A DNA stretch of 5,512 nucleotides, from the NCBI GenBank assembly GCA_900768735.1, contig CAAGDZ010000412.1, positions 1-5,512 on the forward strand, read 5' to 3'. Of this stretch, positions 1 to 5,495 are shown piece after piece. This stretch comes from Oscillospiraceae bacterium (GTDB taxonomy: Bacteria > Bacillota > Clostridia > Oscillospirales > Ruminococcaceae). The stretch's first letter is position 1. Each line of letters opens with the position of its first letter. The position numbers and the translations under genes were made by a program. Under the pieces are notes generated by a model that was not told where the DNA came from, did not search any database, and saw only the letters and a list, made by a program, of their open reading frames with translations.

Positions 1-1052
1 CCGCAGTGGAAGCCCATGAAGGTATCCTTTAATGTATAGTCGAACTTGCCCTTGATAGCTTCGTTGTACATATCCGCAGGTACAGAGTTGTTAATATCAA
101 GCAGAGTAACTGCATCGCCGGAGATGCACGCGCCTATGTACTCGCTTACCGCGCCGTAGATGTCAACCTCGCAGGATACGGGGATTCCTCTGGCGGTGAG
201 TCTGGAGTTTACATAGCAGGGTACACAGCCGAACTGGGTCTGGAATGACGGCCAGCACTTATTTGCAAATACTACATACTCGCGGCTGCCCTTGTGAGCC
301 TCCATCCAGTCGAGCAGTGTGATTTCGAGCTGTGCAAGTCTGGGGAGTATACCGGGCATCTTGTTGCCGCCGGCAAGCTCTTTTTCCATATCGGCAACGA
401 CCTCGGGTATTCTGGGGTCGTCCTTGTGCTCGTTGAATGACGCGTAAAGGTCAAGCTCGGAGTTTTCCTCAATCTCGATACCGAGGTTGTACAGCTGCTT
501 TATCGGTGCGTTGCAGGCAAGAAAGTCCTGAGGACGGGGACCAAAGGTGATAACCTTTAAATTCTTCAGACCGATGATAGCTCTTGCTACGGGGACAAAG
601 TCCTTAATCATCTCGGCAACCTCTTCGGCTGTGCCTACGGGGTACTCGGGGATATACGCCCTGATGTTTCTCAGAGCTAAGTTGTAGCTTGCGTTAAGCA
701 CGCCGCAGTATGCGTCGCCTCTGCCGCCGATAAGATTGTCGCCGGTTTCCTCAGCTGCCGCAACAAACATAACGGGGCCGTCAAAATACTTTGCAAGCAG
801 GGTCTCGCTTGACTCGGGACCGAAGTTTCCGAGATAAACGACAAGCGCGTTGCAGCCTGCCGCCTTCAGCTCGTCAAGAGCCTTCAGCATCTGTGTTTCG
901 TTTTCGATTGTGGTGGGACATTTGAAAATATCAACGCCCTTTTCCTTTGCAGCCTTTACAACAGCGTCGCATCTTGACGCGGAAAGGCTCATGGGGAAGC
1001 AGTCGCGGCTTACCGCGGCGATTCCGATTTTTACTTCGGGTATGTTCTTCAT
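1..1052 (-). CDS. L-fucose/L-arabinose isomerase-family protein (3' end outside window)
   Basis: Probable sugar (aldose-ketose) isomerase of the FucI/AraA-like superfamily (COG2407 type), acting in the cytoplasm. I translated 350 codons from ATG at 1052; the frame is open to the left edge, so the C-terminus is missing. The protein begins MKNIPEVKIGIAAVSRDCFP. The recognisable core is KCWP at residues 265-268, then Q271/Q273, G275, PC at 278-279, and CEVDIYGA at 294-301. E295 and D297 fit the acidic metal/catalytic positions known from the family. FHCG at 348-351, cut by the edge, resembles the family's conserved His-Cys-Gly. The start is supported by AAAGG at 1067-1063, ten bases upstream; an ATG at 1057 is in another frame and stops at once. 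Family members are usually about 470-500 residues, so roughly a quarter is missing. It is divergent from the solute-binding protein gene. The family is fairly sure; the substrate (fucose, arabinose or another sugar) cannot be told. Confidence 0.82.
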   Translation of the reverse strand, partial: MKNIPEVKIGIAAVSRDCFPMSLSASRCDAVVKAAKEKGVDIFKCPTTIENETQMLKALDELKAAGCNALVVYLGNFGPESSETLLAKYFDGPVMFVAAAEETGDNLIGGRGDAYCGVLNASYNLALRNIRAYIPEYPVGTAEEVAEMIKDFVPVARAIIGLKNLKVITFGPRPQDFLACNAPIKQLYNLGIEIEENSELDLYASFNEHKDDPRIPEVVADMEKELAGGNKMPGILPRLAQLEITLLDWMEAHKGSREYVVFANKCWPSFQTQFGCVPCYVNSRLTARGIPVSCEVDIYGAVSEYIGACISGDAVTLLDINNSVPADMYNEAIKGKFDYTLKDTFMGFHC

Positions 1053-1091
1053 AGCATTTAATCCTTTCTCAGAAATAAATTCTTTACGGTT

Positions 1092-1120
1092 ATTTTAACA
1101 CATAATTTCGTACTTGTCTA
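1092..1120 (-). promoter_or_regulatory. Sigma-A-type promoter of the isomerase-family gene
   Basis: On the minus strand, TAGACA (1120-1115, 5/6 to the -35 consensus) lies exactly 17 bp from TAAAAT (1097-1092, 5/6 to the -10 consensus). The -10 is preceded by TGT, an extended -10 element. Transcription would start near 1085, giving a leader of about 33 nt that contains the ribosome binding site. Assignment is by sequence match only. Confidence 0.7.
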
Positions 1121-1272
1121 CTGCTAAATTTATCTTTTTAACTTCAAACCTCTCAGTAAACTTCCGAGGAGGTCTGTTTTACCGAACAATTGCACAAAAC
1201 ATCGGGTTTTAATTGTAACAAAGTAACTAAAAATTTAAATATAACAAAACAGATAAAAAAATATAGCACATA

Positions 1273-1289
1273 TTGTGAAACCTGCACAA
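1273..1289. promoter_or_regulatory. Candidate operator, inverted repeat TTGTG-N7-CACAA
   Basis: A 5-bp perfect inverted repeat, TTGTG at 1273-1277 and CACAA at 1285-1289, lies 33 bp upstream of the -35 box of the solute-binding protein gene. The right arm belongs to a TGCACAAAA direct repeat also found at 1191-1199. The position suits an activator site for the rightward gene or a site shared by both genes. The arms are short and chance is possible. Confidence 0.35.
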
Positions 1290-1321
1290 AAATAAGCCGC
1301 TTAAACTGTAGCTTTAGCTAA

Positions 1322-1350
1322 TTGAATTTTGAGCCGAGTTAGTTTATAAT
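1322..1350 (+). promoter_or_regulatory. Sigma-A-type promoter of the solute-binding protein gene
   Basis: TTGAAT (1322-1327, 4/6 to consensus) is followed after exactly 17 bp by a perfect TATAAT (1345-1350). Transcription would start near 1357, giving a leader of about 48 nt that ends in a strong AAGGAGG (1393-1399) five bases before the ATG. The palindrome TAGCT-TT-AGCTA (1309-1320) abuts the -35 box and could be a regulator site. Confidence 0.75.
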
Positions 1351-1404
1351 ATAAACATCACAATGTAAACGAATACATTCTGAAAATAAACCAAGGAGGA
1401 CAAA

Positions 1405-2949
1405 ATGAAACTTTCAAAGAAAATTCTTTGCGGTGTTCTTTGTGCGTCGATGGCGGCAACTATAATGACAGCCTGCAACAACAGCACACCTGCGACTTCT
1501 GACGCCGCCAGCGGCACAAGCAACTCCGCTGATGCGAGCAATTCAGGAACCTCATCTGCGGCAACAAGCGACAGCTCAAGCGGCAGCTCAAGCGGCGGCT
1601 CCGGAAATATTATCGAGGCTCCGTCAAACGGCACTGTGCTTAAATGGTGCGGTTATTATGACCTTAATACAAATGATAAAGAGATGGTGGATAAGTTTGC
1701 CGACGAGGGTTATACCGTTGAGTACATCTCTACCACCAGCAGTGAATATTTTGAAAAGCTGGCTCAGCTGATTGCATCGTCTGACTCTCCCGACCTTGTA
1801 AGCTATGAGTGGGTATCCTTCCCGCACGGCGTTTCAAAGAACCTTTACACCCCCATGGACGACTATATCGACTTTGACAGTGCTACATGGAGCGGAATGA
1901 AGGACACAATCGAGAGCTTCAACTACGGTGGAAAGCACTATTATGTACCGTATCAGATGCGCTCGGGCGTTGTACTTATCTACAATGCAACAGCTCTTGA
2001 GGACGAGGGCATAAGCACCGACCCGTTTGAGCTTTATCAGAAGGGCGAATGGACATGGCAGACCTGGAAGGACATAATGGTTGAGTGGTGCAACCTCGGC
2101 GACGATTATTACGGCATCATGCCTACAGGCTTCGTTGCAATGCCTTTCATAGTATCGACAGGTACTCCGCTTATCGACGTTGACGGCAAGAACAAGCAGA
2201 TTATAAACAACATGAAGGACGCTAACGTCCAGAGATGTCAGGACTTTTTACAGGAGCTTGCTAAAGAAGGTCTTGTAAATGCTGAATATCAGGGACCCTC
2301 TGAATGTCTGCTCGACGGCAAGACGCTCTTTGCAGAATTCGGTCTTGACTGGGGCTTCTCCAGCGCACAGGTTGCGATGAAGGATTCCGAAATCAAGTAT
2401 GTTCCGATACCCAGAGATGAAAAGGCTGACAAATACTACATGAACTCTGATACCTTCGGATACCTCGTTCCCGCAGGCGCACAGAACATAAAGGCTGCTA
2501 TCAAATATATGGAAATCTGCCGCCTTAACGAAATCGACCCCGAAAGAATCGAAAAAGCAAGAAAAGAAGCTACCGCAGAGGAGCTTTATTATCCTAAATG
2601 CCCTGAGTGTAAGGAAACAACTGCCGACAAGACAATAAAGATTTGTCCTAACTGCGGAGCAGAGCGTAAGCTCAACTCAAACCGCGCTGCTATGTCTGAC
2701 GAGCTTTACGACCTTGCACAGGAGCTGAAGAATCCCACAAGCGAGCAGTTTACATTCCTCTTTGATGACTGCTTCGGCTTCTCAAGCGACCTTACAAAGA
2801 TGCTCCAGGAGGGCGACTCCGAGGGTGCAGGCTGTATCTTAGGCGGACCCTTCAAGACAGGCGAATCCTATACGGCGCTCCGCGACTCCTACTTCGGTAC
2901 GGTTGAGTCTTACCTTGAGCCGTACAGAGCTTTGTTACAGAATTCGTAA
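1405..2949 (+). CDS. ABC-transporter solute-binding lipoprotein (family 1) with a zinc-ribbon-like segment
   Basis: Predicted surface-anchored substrate-binding protein of an ABC importer, of the carbohydrate-type family 1 (SBP_bac_1-like), 514 aa. Residues 1-24 form a lipoprotein signal: KLSKK, a hydrophobic stretch, then MTAC with C24 as the expected lipidated cysteine. Residues 25-68 are a Ser/Gly/Thr/Ala/Asn linker that includes a 12-bp tandem DNA duplication (1572-1595). The binding fold follows, with family-like features: EYFEKLAQLIASSDSPDLV, VPYQMRSGVVLIYN, and a Gly-Glu-Trp-Thr-Trp segment before a Trp-rich helix. Oddity: residues 399-417 read C-x2-C-x11-C-x2-C (CPEC...CPNCGAERK), a typical zinc-ribbon pattern, near the C-terminal third. 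Seven further cysteines (82, 229, 278, 301, 372, 456, 477) fit life without oxygen. Family members are commonly about 400-450 residues. Start is fixed by AAGGAGG at 1393. No permease of the matching sugar-transport type is adjacent, so ligand and partners are unknown. The divergent isomerase hints at a sugar. Confidence 0.88.
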   Translation: MKLSKKILCGVLCASMAATIMTACNNSTPATSDAASGTSNSADASNSGTSSAATSDSSSGSSSGGSGNIIEAPSNGTVLKWCGYYDLNTNDKEMVDKFADEGYTVEYISTTSSEYFEKLAQLIASSDSPDLVSYEWVSFPHGVSKNLYTPMDDYIDFDSATWSGMKDTIESFNYGGKHYYVPYQMRSGVVLIYNATALEDEGISTDPFELYQKGEWTWQTWKDIMVEWCNLGDDYYGIMPTGFVAMPFIVSTGTPLIDVDGKNKQIINNMKDANVQRCQDFLQELAKEGLVNAEYQGPSECLLDGKTLFAEFGLDWGFSSAQVAMKDSEIKYVPIPRDEKADKYYMNSDTFGYLVPAGAQNIKAAIKYMEICRLNEIDPERIEKARKEATAEELYYPKCPECKETTADKTIKICPNCGAERKLNSNRAAMSDELYDLAQELKNPTSEQFTFLFDDCFGFSSDLTKMLQEGDSEGAGCILGGPFKTGESYTALRDSYFGTVESYLEPYRALLQNS

Positions 2950-2975
2950 GCAAATAAATACACTCCTGAAAAATA

Positions 2976-3023
2976 AATAAATGGTAATGGCTGTTGCGAA
3001 AGCAACAGCCATTACCATTTATT
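2976..3023. terminator. Bidirectional rho-independent terminator
   Basis: A perfect 22-bp stem (2976-2997 paired with 3002-3023) closes a 4-nt loop, GAAA on the plus strand. It sits between the convergent stop codons of the solute-binding protein (2949) and the ABC ATPase (3036). The outer stem is A/T-rich, and T-rich tracts follow in both directions (TTGTTTAATT to the right; TTTATTTTTC leftward on the minus strand). It should end both transcripts. Confidence 0.92.
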
Positions 3024-3035
3024 GTTTAATTGAGT

Positions 3036-3797
3036 TTACGAATGATACCTTTCAAGAAACTGCTTTGTGCGCTCGTTTGAGGTATTCTCAAATACCTGCT
3101 CGGGTGTGCCGCTCTCGATTATATAGCCGCCGTCCATGAAAATGACATGGTTTGAAATATCGCGGGCAAACTGCATCTCGTGAGTGACTATTACCATAGT
3201 CATTTTTTCCTTTGCAAGCTCTTTTATAACCTTTAAAATCTCGCCGGTAAGCTCGGGGTCGAGCGCGGAGGTCGGCTCGTCGAAAAACAAAATCTCAGGG
3301 CTCAGCGCAAGCGCCCGCGCGATAGATACACGCTGCTGCTGTCCGCCCGACAGATTACACGGATATTCGTCCGCCTTTGTTTCCAGTCCCATCTTGCAAA
3401 GCAGCTGCATAGCGTGCTCCTTTGCCTCTGCCTTGTCCTGCTTTAATACATGAATAGGCGCTTCGGTTATGTTTTTGAGTACCGACATATGCGGAAACAG
3501 GTTGAAATTCTGAAATACAAGTCCGATTTTCAGCCGTATCTCGTGCAAGGTCTTTGCCGGAGCATAGACTGCCTTGCCGCTTGCGTCGTTATCCAGCATT
3601 TTCATGCCGCATATTTCTATACTGCCGCTGTCAGCCTTTTCAAACTGATTGATACAGCGCAGGAGCGTCGATTTTCCGCTGCCGGACGGGCCTATGATTG
3701 ACACCACCTGTCCCTGCTCGACATCAAAGGAAATATCCTTTAAAACATCCAGCTTTCCGAAGCTTTTCGACAGATTTTTTACTTCAAGTATAGCCAT
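3036..3797 (-). CDS. Polar amino acid ABC importer, ATP-binding protein (GlnQ/ArtP-like)
   Basis: Cytoplasmic ATPase subunit that drives amino acid import, 253 aa and nearly all ABC domain. Motifs in order: Walker A GPSGSGKST (36-44), Q-loop around Q96 (VFQNFNLFPHMSV), signature LSGGQQQR (149-156), Walker B ILFFDE (169-174) with catalytic E174, D-loop SALD (177-180), and H-loop H206 (IVTHEM). The NFNLFPHMSVLKNITEAP stretch is typical of the amino acid (PAAT) subfamily. It is slightly longer than usual GlnQ proteins, about 240 aa, apparently from an insertion near residues 66-85 before the Q-loop. It lies 45 bp downstream of the permease on the same strand and must form one operon with it. The ribosome site GGAAGGG is 12 bases from the ATG, rather far, which may reduce translation. 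The bidirectional terminator follows the stop. The transported amino acid cannot be told from the ATPase. Confidence 0.95.
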   Translation of the reverse strand: MAILEVKNLSKSFGKLDVLKDISFDVEQGQVVSIIGPSGSGKSTLLRCINQFEKADSGSIEICGMKMLDNDASGKAVYAPAKTLHEIRLKIGLVFQNFNLFPHMSVLKNITEAPIHVLKQDKAEAKEHAMQLLCKMGLETKADEYPCNLSGGQQQRVSIARALALSPEILFFDEPTSALDPELTGEILKVIKELAKEKMTMVIVTHEMQFARDISNHVIFMDGGYIIESGTPEQVFENTSNERTKQFLERYHS

Positions 3798-3842
3798 AAT
3801 TATGATTTTCCCTTCCTATTGAGGCACAAACTTATCCCCCGA

Positions 3843-4547
3843 TTATCTGTAGTAATTCAGCTTTTTCTCGATAAACGAAAAAATAAAGGTAAGTATCATC
3901 GCCATCGCAAAATAGAACACGCCCGCGATAAACAGCGGGATAAGCGAGCTGTAGTTCATCATCTGCTGCTTTGCTTTAAGAGTTATCTCGGCATAAGCGA
4001 CCACGTTCGCAAGCGAGGTGTCCTTTACGAGTGTGATTACCTCGTTTGAGGAGGCGGGGACGATGCGCTTTATTACCTGCGGGAGTATTATTCTGAAAAA
4101 GGTCTGCGGCTTTGTCATGCCGAGCGCCGCCGCCGCCTCGTACTGACCCTTAGGTATGGCTTCGATTCCGCCGCGGAAAATCTCGGCAAAGTAGGCGGCA
4201 TAGTTGAGCGTAAAGGCTACCAGCACCGCATTGAACATAAAGCTGTCGGATGCCACATCGATACCCGAAAGCAGATTTTGCAGAAAGTCGGGCAGACCCT
4301 CAATCATTCTAATATACGGGAGCGCGTAGTATACGACTATTATCTGGAGCATGAGCGGCGTACCGCGCATAATCAGTATATATACGTTTGTCAGCCACGA
4401 TACGGGCTTGAATCTGCACATTTTAAGACACGCTACCACAAGTCCCAGCGGGATTGAAAAAAGCAGCGTAAATCCGAATACTTTAAGAGTCGGCACAAGA
4501 TATTCAAGCAGAATACCCGTGACCTTTAAAATGCTTTCTCCGTCCAT
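3843..4547 (-). CDS. Polar amino acid ABC importer, permease (HisM/GlnP-like)
   Basis: Integral membrane subunit, 234 aa, forming the translocation pore for an amino acid importer, probably as a homodimer since only one permease gene is present. Hydrophobic segments lie at about 15-40, 54-79, 103-122, near 150-200 (weaker) and 203-228. The family marker RGTP (61-64, in LIMRGTPLMLQ) follows the second segment's start. The coupling-helix EAA motif is at 137-158 (EAAAALGMTKPQTFFRIILP), where the ATPase docks. LNYAAYFAEIFRGGIEAIPKGQ just before it is also typical of the polar amino acid family. Start: ATG at 4547 with AAAGGA eight bases upstream. First gene of a two-gene operon with the ATPase, under the promoter at 4617-4645. 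No periplasmic-type binding-protein gene is next to it, so substrate recognition must come from an unlinked lipoprotein or one outside this operon. Substrate unknown. Confidence 0.94.
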   Translation of the reverse strand: MDGESILKVTGILLEYLVPTLKVFGFTLLFSIPLGLVVACLKMCRFKPVSWLTNVYILIMRGTPLMLQIIVVYYALPYIRMIEGLPDFLQNLLSGIDVASDSFMFNAVLVAFTLNYAAYFAEIFRGGIEAIPKGQYEAAAALGMTKPQTFFRIILPQVIKRIVPASSNEVITLVKDTSLANVVAYAEITLKAKQQMMNYSSLIPLFIAGVFYFAMAMILTFIFSFIEKKLNYYR

Positions 4548-4573
4548 TTTCAGCGTCCTTTCGGAAGTTTATG

Positions 4574-4591
4574 CCGTGCGCTTTTGCACGG
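4574..4591 (-). promoter_or_regulatory. Hairpin in the leader of the importer operon
   Basis: CCGTGC and GCACGG form a GC-rich 6-bp stem with a 6-nt loop, between the predicted start of transcription (about 4610) and the permease ribosome site. No U-run follows, so it is not a classical terminator. It could stabilise the mRNA or bind a regulator. A role is not shown. Confidence 0.4.
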
Positions 4592-4616
4592 TAATATGTT
4601 ATTACAATACTTAATT

Positions 4617-4645
4617 ATTGTAGCAGAAAAGCGCCTGTTTTGCAA
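4617..4645 (-). promoter_or_regulatory. Sigma-A-type promoter of the amino acid importer operon
   Basis: On the minus strand, TTGCAA (4645-4640, 4/6 to consensus) lies exactly 17 bp from TACAAT (4622-4617, 5/6), which is preceded by TGC as an extended -10. The predicted start near 4610 leaves a leader of about 63 nt that carries the hairpin at 4574-4591. Based on sequence match only. Confidence 0.72.
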
Positions 4646-4713
4646 TAGGAAAAGAGAAATTTGTCGGTGCAGCCGCATATGATAAATTTTGCGGTCAAGC
4701 CTTCCGGCTTTTG

Positions 4714-4742
4714 TTGACATTTGCGGATTTTCGTGTTATTAT
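4714..4742 (+). promoter_or_regulatory. Strong sigma-A-type promoter of the reductase-thioredoxin operon
   Basis: A perfect TTGACA (4714-4719), a 17-bp spacer, and TATTAT (4737-4742, 5/6) preceded by TGT as an extended -10. Transcription should start near 4749, with a leader of about 59 nt. One copy of the TTTGCGG repeat falls inside the spacer, where a repressor could act. This is the best promoter match in the window. Confidence 0.82.
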
Positions 4743-4807
4743 TTTCTGTAGAATATTACCCGTATTTTTGAGCAAACTTTGTTTAAAAAGCAGAAAGGAC
4801 TTAAAAA

Positions 4808-5005
4808 ATGGAGATACGCTTCAACGAGGACAGGGAGCTGCTTGAAAAGCTCAGAGAGGGACTTCGGCGAAAGGGCGGATATTGTCCGTGCAAGCTTGAG
4901 CGAACCGAGGATAATATATGTATGTGCAAGGAGTTCAGGCAGCAGGTAGCCGACCCGGATTTTGAGGGTTACTGTCATTGCAGGCTTTATTATAAATCAA
5001 AATAA
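4808..5005 (+). CDS. Ferredoxin-thioredoxin reductase catalytic-chain-like Fe-S protein
   Basis: Small cytoplasmic redox protein, 65 aa, resembling the catalytic (beta) chain of ferredoxin-thioredoxin reductase, which passes ferredoxin electrons through a [4Fe-4S] cluster and an adjacent disulfide to thioredoxin. It has three C-x-C pairs: CPC (26-28), CMC (38-40) and CHC (56-58), then RLYYK, matching the family's CPC...CPC...CHC-x-L-[FY] plan. By analogy with the plant/cyanobacterial enzyme, C26, C38, C40 and C56 would hold the cluster, and C28 with C58 would form the active disulfide. The gaps are 9 and 15, whereas the chloroplast type has 16 and 8; the outer span is the same. The protein is shorter than the roughly 110-aa plant/cyanobacterial chain, and no variable-chain gene is seen. 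Start ATG at 4808 has AGAAAGGA (4792-4799) eight bases upstream. It is co-transcribed with thioredoxin 29 bp downstream, which supports the assignment. Confidence 0.82.
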   Translation: MEIRFNEDRELLEKLREGLRRKGGYCPCKLERTEDNICMCKEFRQQVADPDFEGYCHCRLYYKSK

Positions 5006-5034
5006 ATCAGAATAACGCGAAAGGAAAAGCAGAT

Positions 5035-5343
5035 ATGAAAATAACAGAGATTACAAAGGACAATTTTGACGCAGAGGTATTAAAATCCGACAAGCCGGTG
5101 CTGGTGGATTTCTGGGCGGCATGGTGCGGACCGTGTCAGATGCTCGCGCCCGTAATGGAGAAAATCGCGGAGGAGCATGACGAAATAAAGGTCTGCAAAT
5201 CAAACGTTGACGAAAACTACGAGCTTGCGGTGATGTTCGGCATAGACTCGATACCCTGCGTAATCGCATTTAAGGACGGAAAGCAGACCGACCGCTCGGT
5301 AGGCTATGTACCCGCGGAAAAAATACTCTCAATGGTAAAATAA
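5035..5343 (+). CDS. trxA: Thioredoxin
   Basis: Cytoplasmic thiol-disulfide oxidoreductase of the classic size, 102 aa. The active site WCGPC is at 30-34, within the typical VLVDFWAAWCGPCQMLAPV context. The buried acid is D25, the fold's VDEN segment is at 58-61, and the cis-proline is P74 in GIDSIPC. Most thioredoxins have threonine after the cis-proline (IPT); here it is C75, beside the substrate-binding groove. There is also C54 in KVCKSNVDEN, where Gly or Ala is usual. These give two extra cysteines that could be modified or form a second disulfide. The ribosome site AAAGGA ends nine bases before ATG 5035. The gene follows the Fe-S reductase by 29 bp in the same operon, so the two are probably partners. 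No clear terminator follows, so some readthrough into the next gene is possible. Confidence 0.96.
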   Translation: MKITEITKDNFDAEVLKSDKPVLVDFWAAWCGPCQMLAPVMEKIAEEHDEIKVCKSNVDENYELAVMFGIDSIPCVIAFKDGKQTDRSVGYVPAEKILSMVK

Positions 5344-5413
5344 GCCGCTTTGTGTAAAGATAATGACAGATACAGCTATATTTATCGGTAAATCACTCCA
5401 AAATCATAAAAAA

Positions 5414-5455
5414 GACTTGATTTTTTCAGAAAATATGTTACAATATAATCAAGTC
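5414..5455. promoter_or_regulatory. 9-bp inverted repeat framing the promoter of the right-edge gene
   Basis: GACTTGATT (5414-5422) and AATCAAGTC (5447-5455) are perfect inverted copies separated by 24 bp, with centres 33 bp apart, about three helical turns. The left arm contains the -35 box and the right arm covers the expected transcription start. This is the geometry of a repressor site that locks a promoter. The regulator is unknown. Confidence 0.5.
5417..5444 (+). promoter_or_regulatory. Sigma-A-type promoter of the right-edge (ferredoxin-like) gene
   Basis: TTGATT (5417-5422), a 16-bp spacer, and TACAAT (5439-5444, 5/6) preceded by TGT as an extended -10. The predicted start near 5451 leaves a leader of about 45 nt with AAGGAGG at 5481-5487. 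A perfect TATAAT at 5444-5449 overlaps, but its spacing to this -35 box is too long. Confidence 0.68.
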
Positions 5456-5495
5456 GTACAAATGGTATGACAAAACTATCAAGGAGGATTTTCCA

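Larger units (their letters stand above)
1053..1404. other. Divergent intergenic region between isomerase and solute-binding protein genes
   Basis: This 352-bp AT-rich gap has no convincing gene. It holds a leftward promoter (1092-1120) and a rightward promoter (1322-1350). Between them lie the inverted repeat TTGTG-N7-CACAA (1273-1289), a 9-bp direct repeat TGCACAAAA (1191-1199 and 1283-1291), the small palindrome TAGCT-TT-AGCTA (1309-1320) touching the rightward -35 box, and a run of A-tracts from 1220 to 1261 with roughly helical spacing. Together these suggest a controlled divergent promoter region; no regulator gene is present in the window. Confidence 0.7.
4548..4807. other. Divergent intergenic region between importer operon and redox cluster
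   Basis: This 260-bp non-coding region contains back-to-back promoters: leftward for the importer operon (4617-4645) and rightward for the redox cluster (4714-4742). The importer leader contains a 6-bp hairpin (4574-4591). TGCGG occurs as a direct repeat within TTTGCGG (4688-4694 and 4720-4726), with an inverted CCGCA copy at 4673-4677. No gene is seen inside it. Confidence 0.75.

Noticed and set aside
850..1098. Rightward open frame antisense to the isomerase gene
   Set aside because: No ribosome site, no recognisable protein, and it overlaps a well-supported gene with conserved motifs on the other strand; an overlap artefact.
1147..1176. CCTC...GAGG imperfect stem with AGGAGG inside the gap
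   Set aside because: The paired region is short with a long loop. The AGGAGG has no start codon at the right distance leading to a credible frame, and the site lies upstream of the leftward promoter.
1053..1404. Possible riboswitch or small RNA in the divergent gap
   Set aside because: The leaders after the two predicted promoters are only about 33 and 48 nt, too short for a riboswitch, and no conserved aptamer pattern is visible.
3184..3701. Two rightward open frames opposite the ABC ATPase
   Set aside because: They mirror the ATPase coding strand, lack start signals, and resemble no protein family.
4697..4712. Small hairpin AAGCC-TTCC-GGCTT followed by TTTTG, like a mini terminator
   Set aside because: The stem has only 5 bp, and it lies between two divergent promoters where no transcript is expected to end; it directly abuts the -35 box at 4714.
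5051..5269. Leftward open frame opposite thioredoxin, rich in Arg and Pro
   Set aside because: The composition is what the reverse strand of the thioredoxin gene would give; no ribosome site or promoter.
5400..5424. AAAATCA...TGATTTTTT as a terminator after thioredoxin
   Set aside because: The 7-bp stem is nearly all A/T with an 11-nt loop and would be very weak. It overlaps the -35 box of the next gene, whose longer inverted repeat explains the same bases better.
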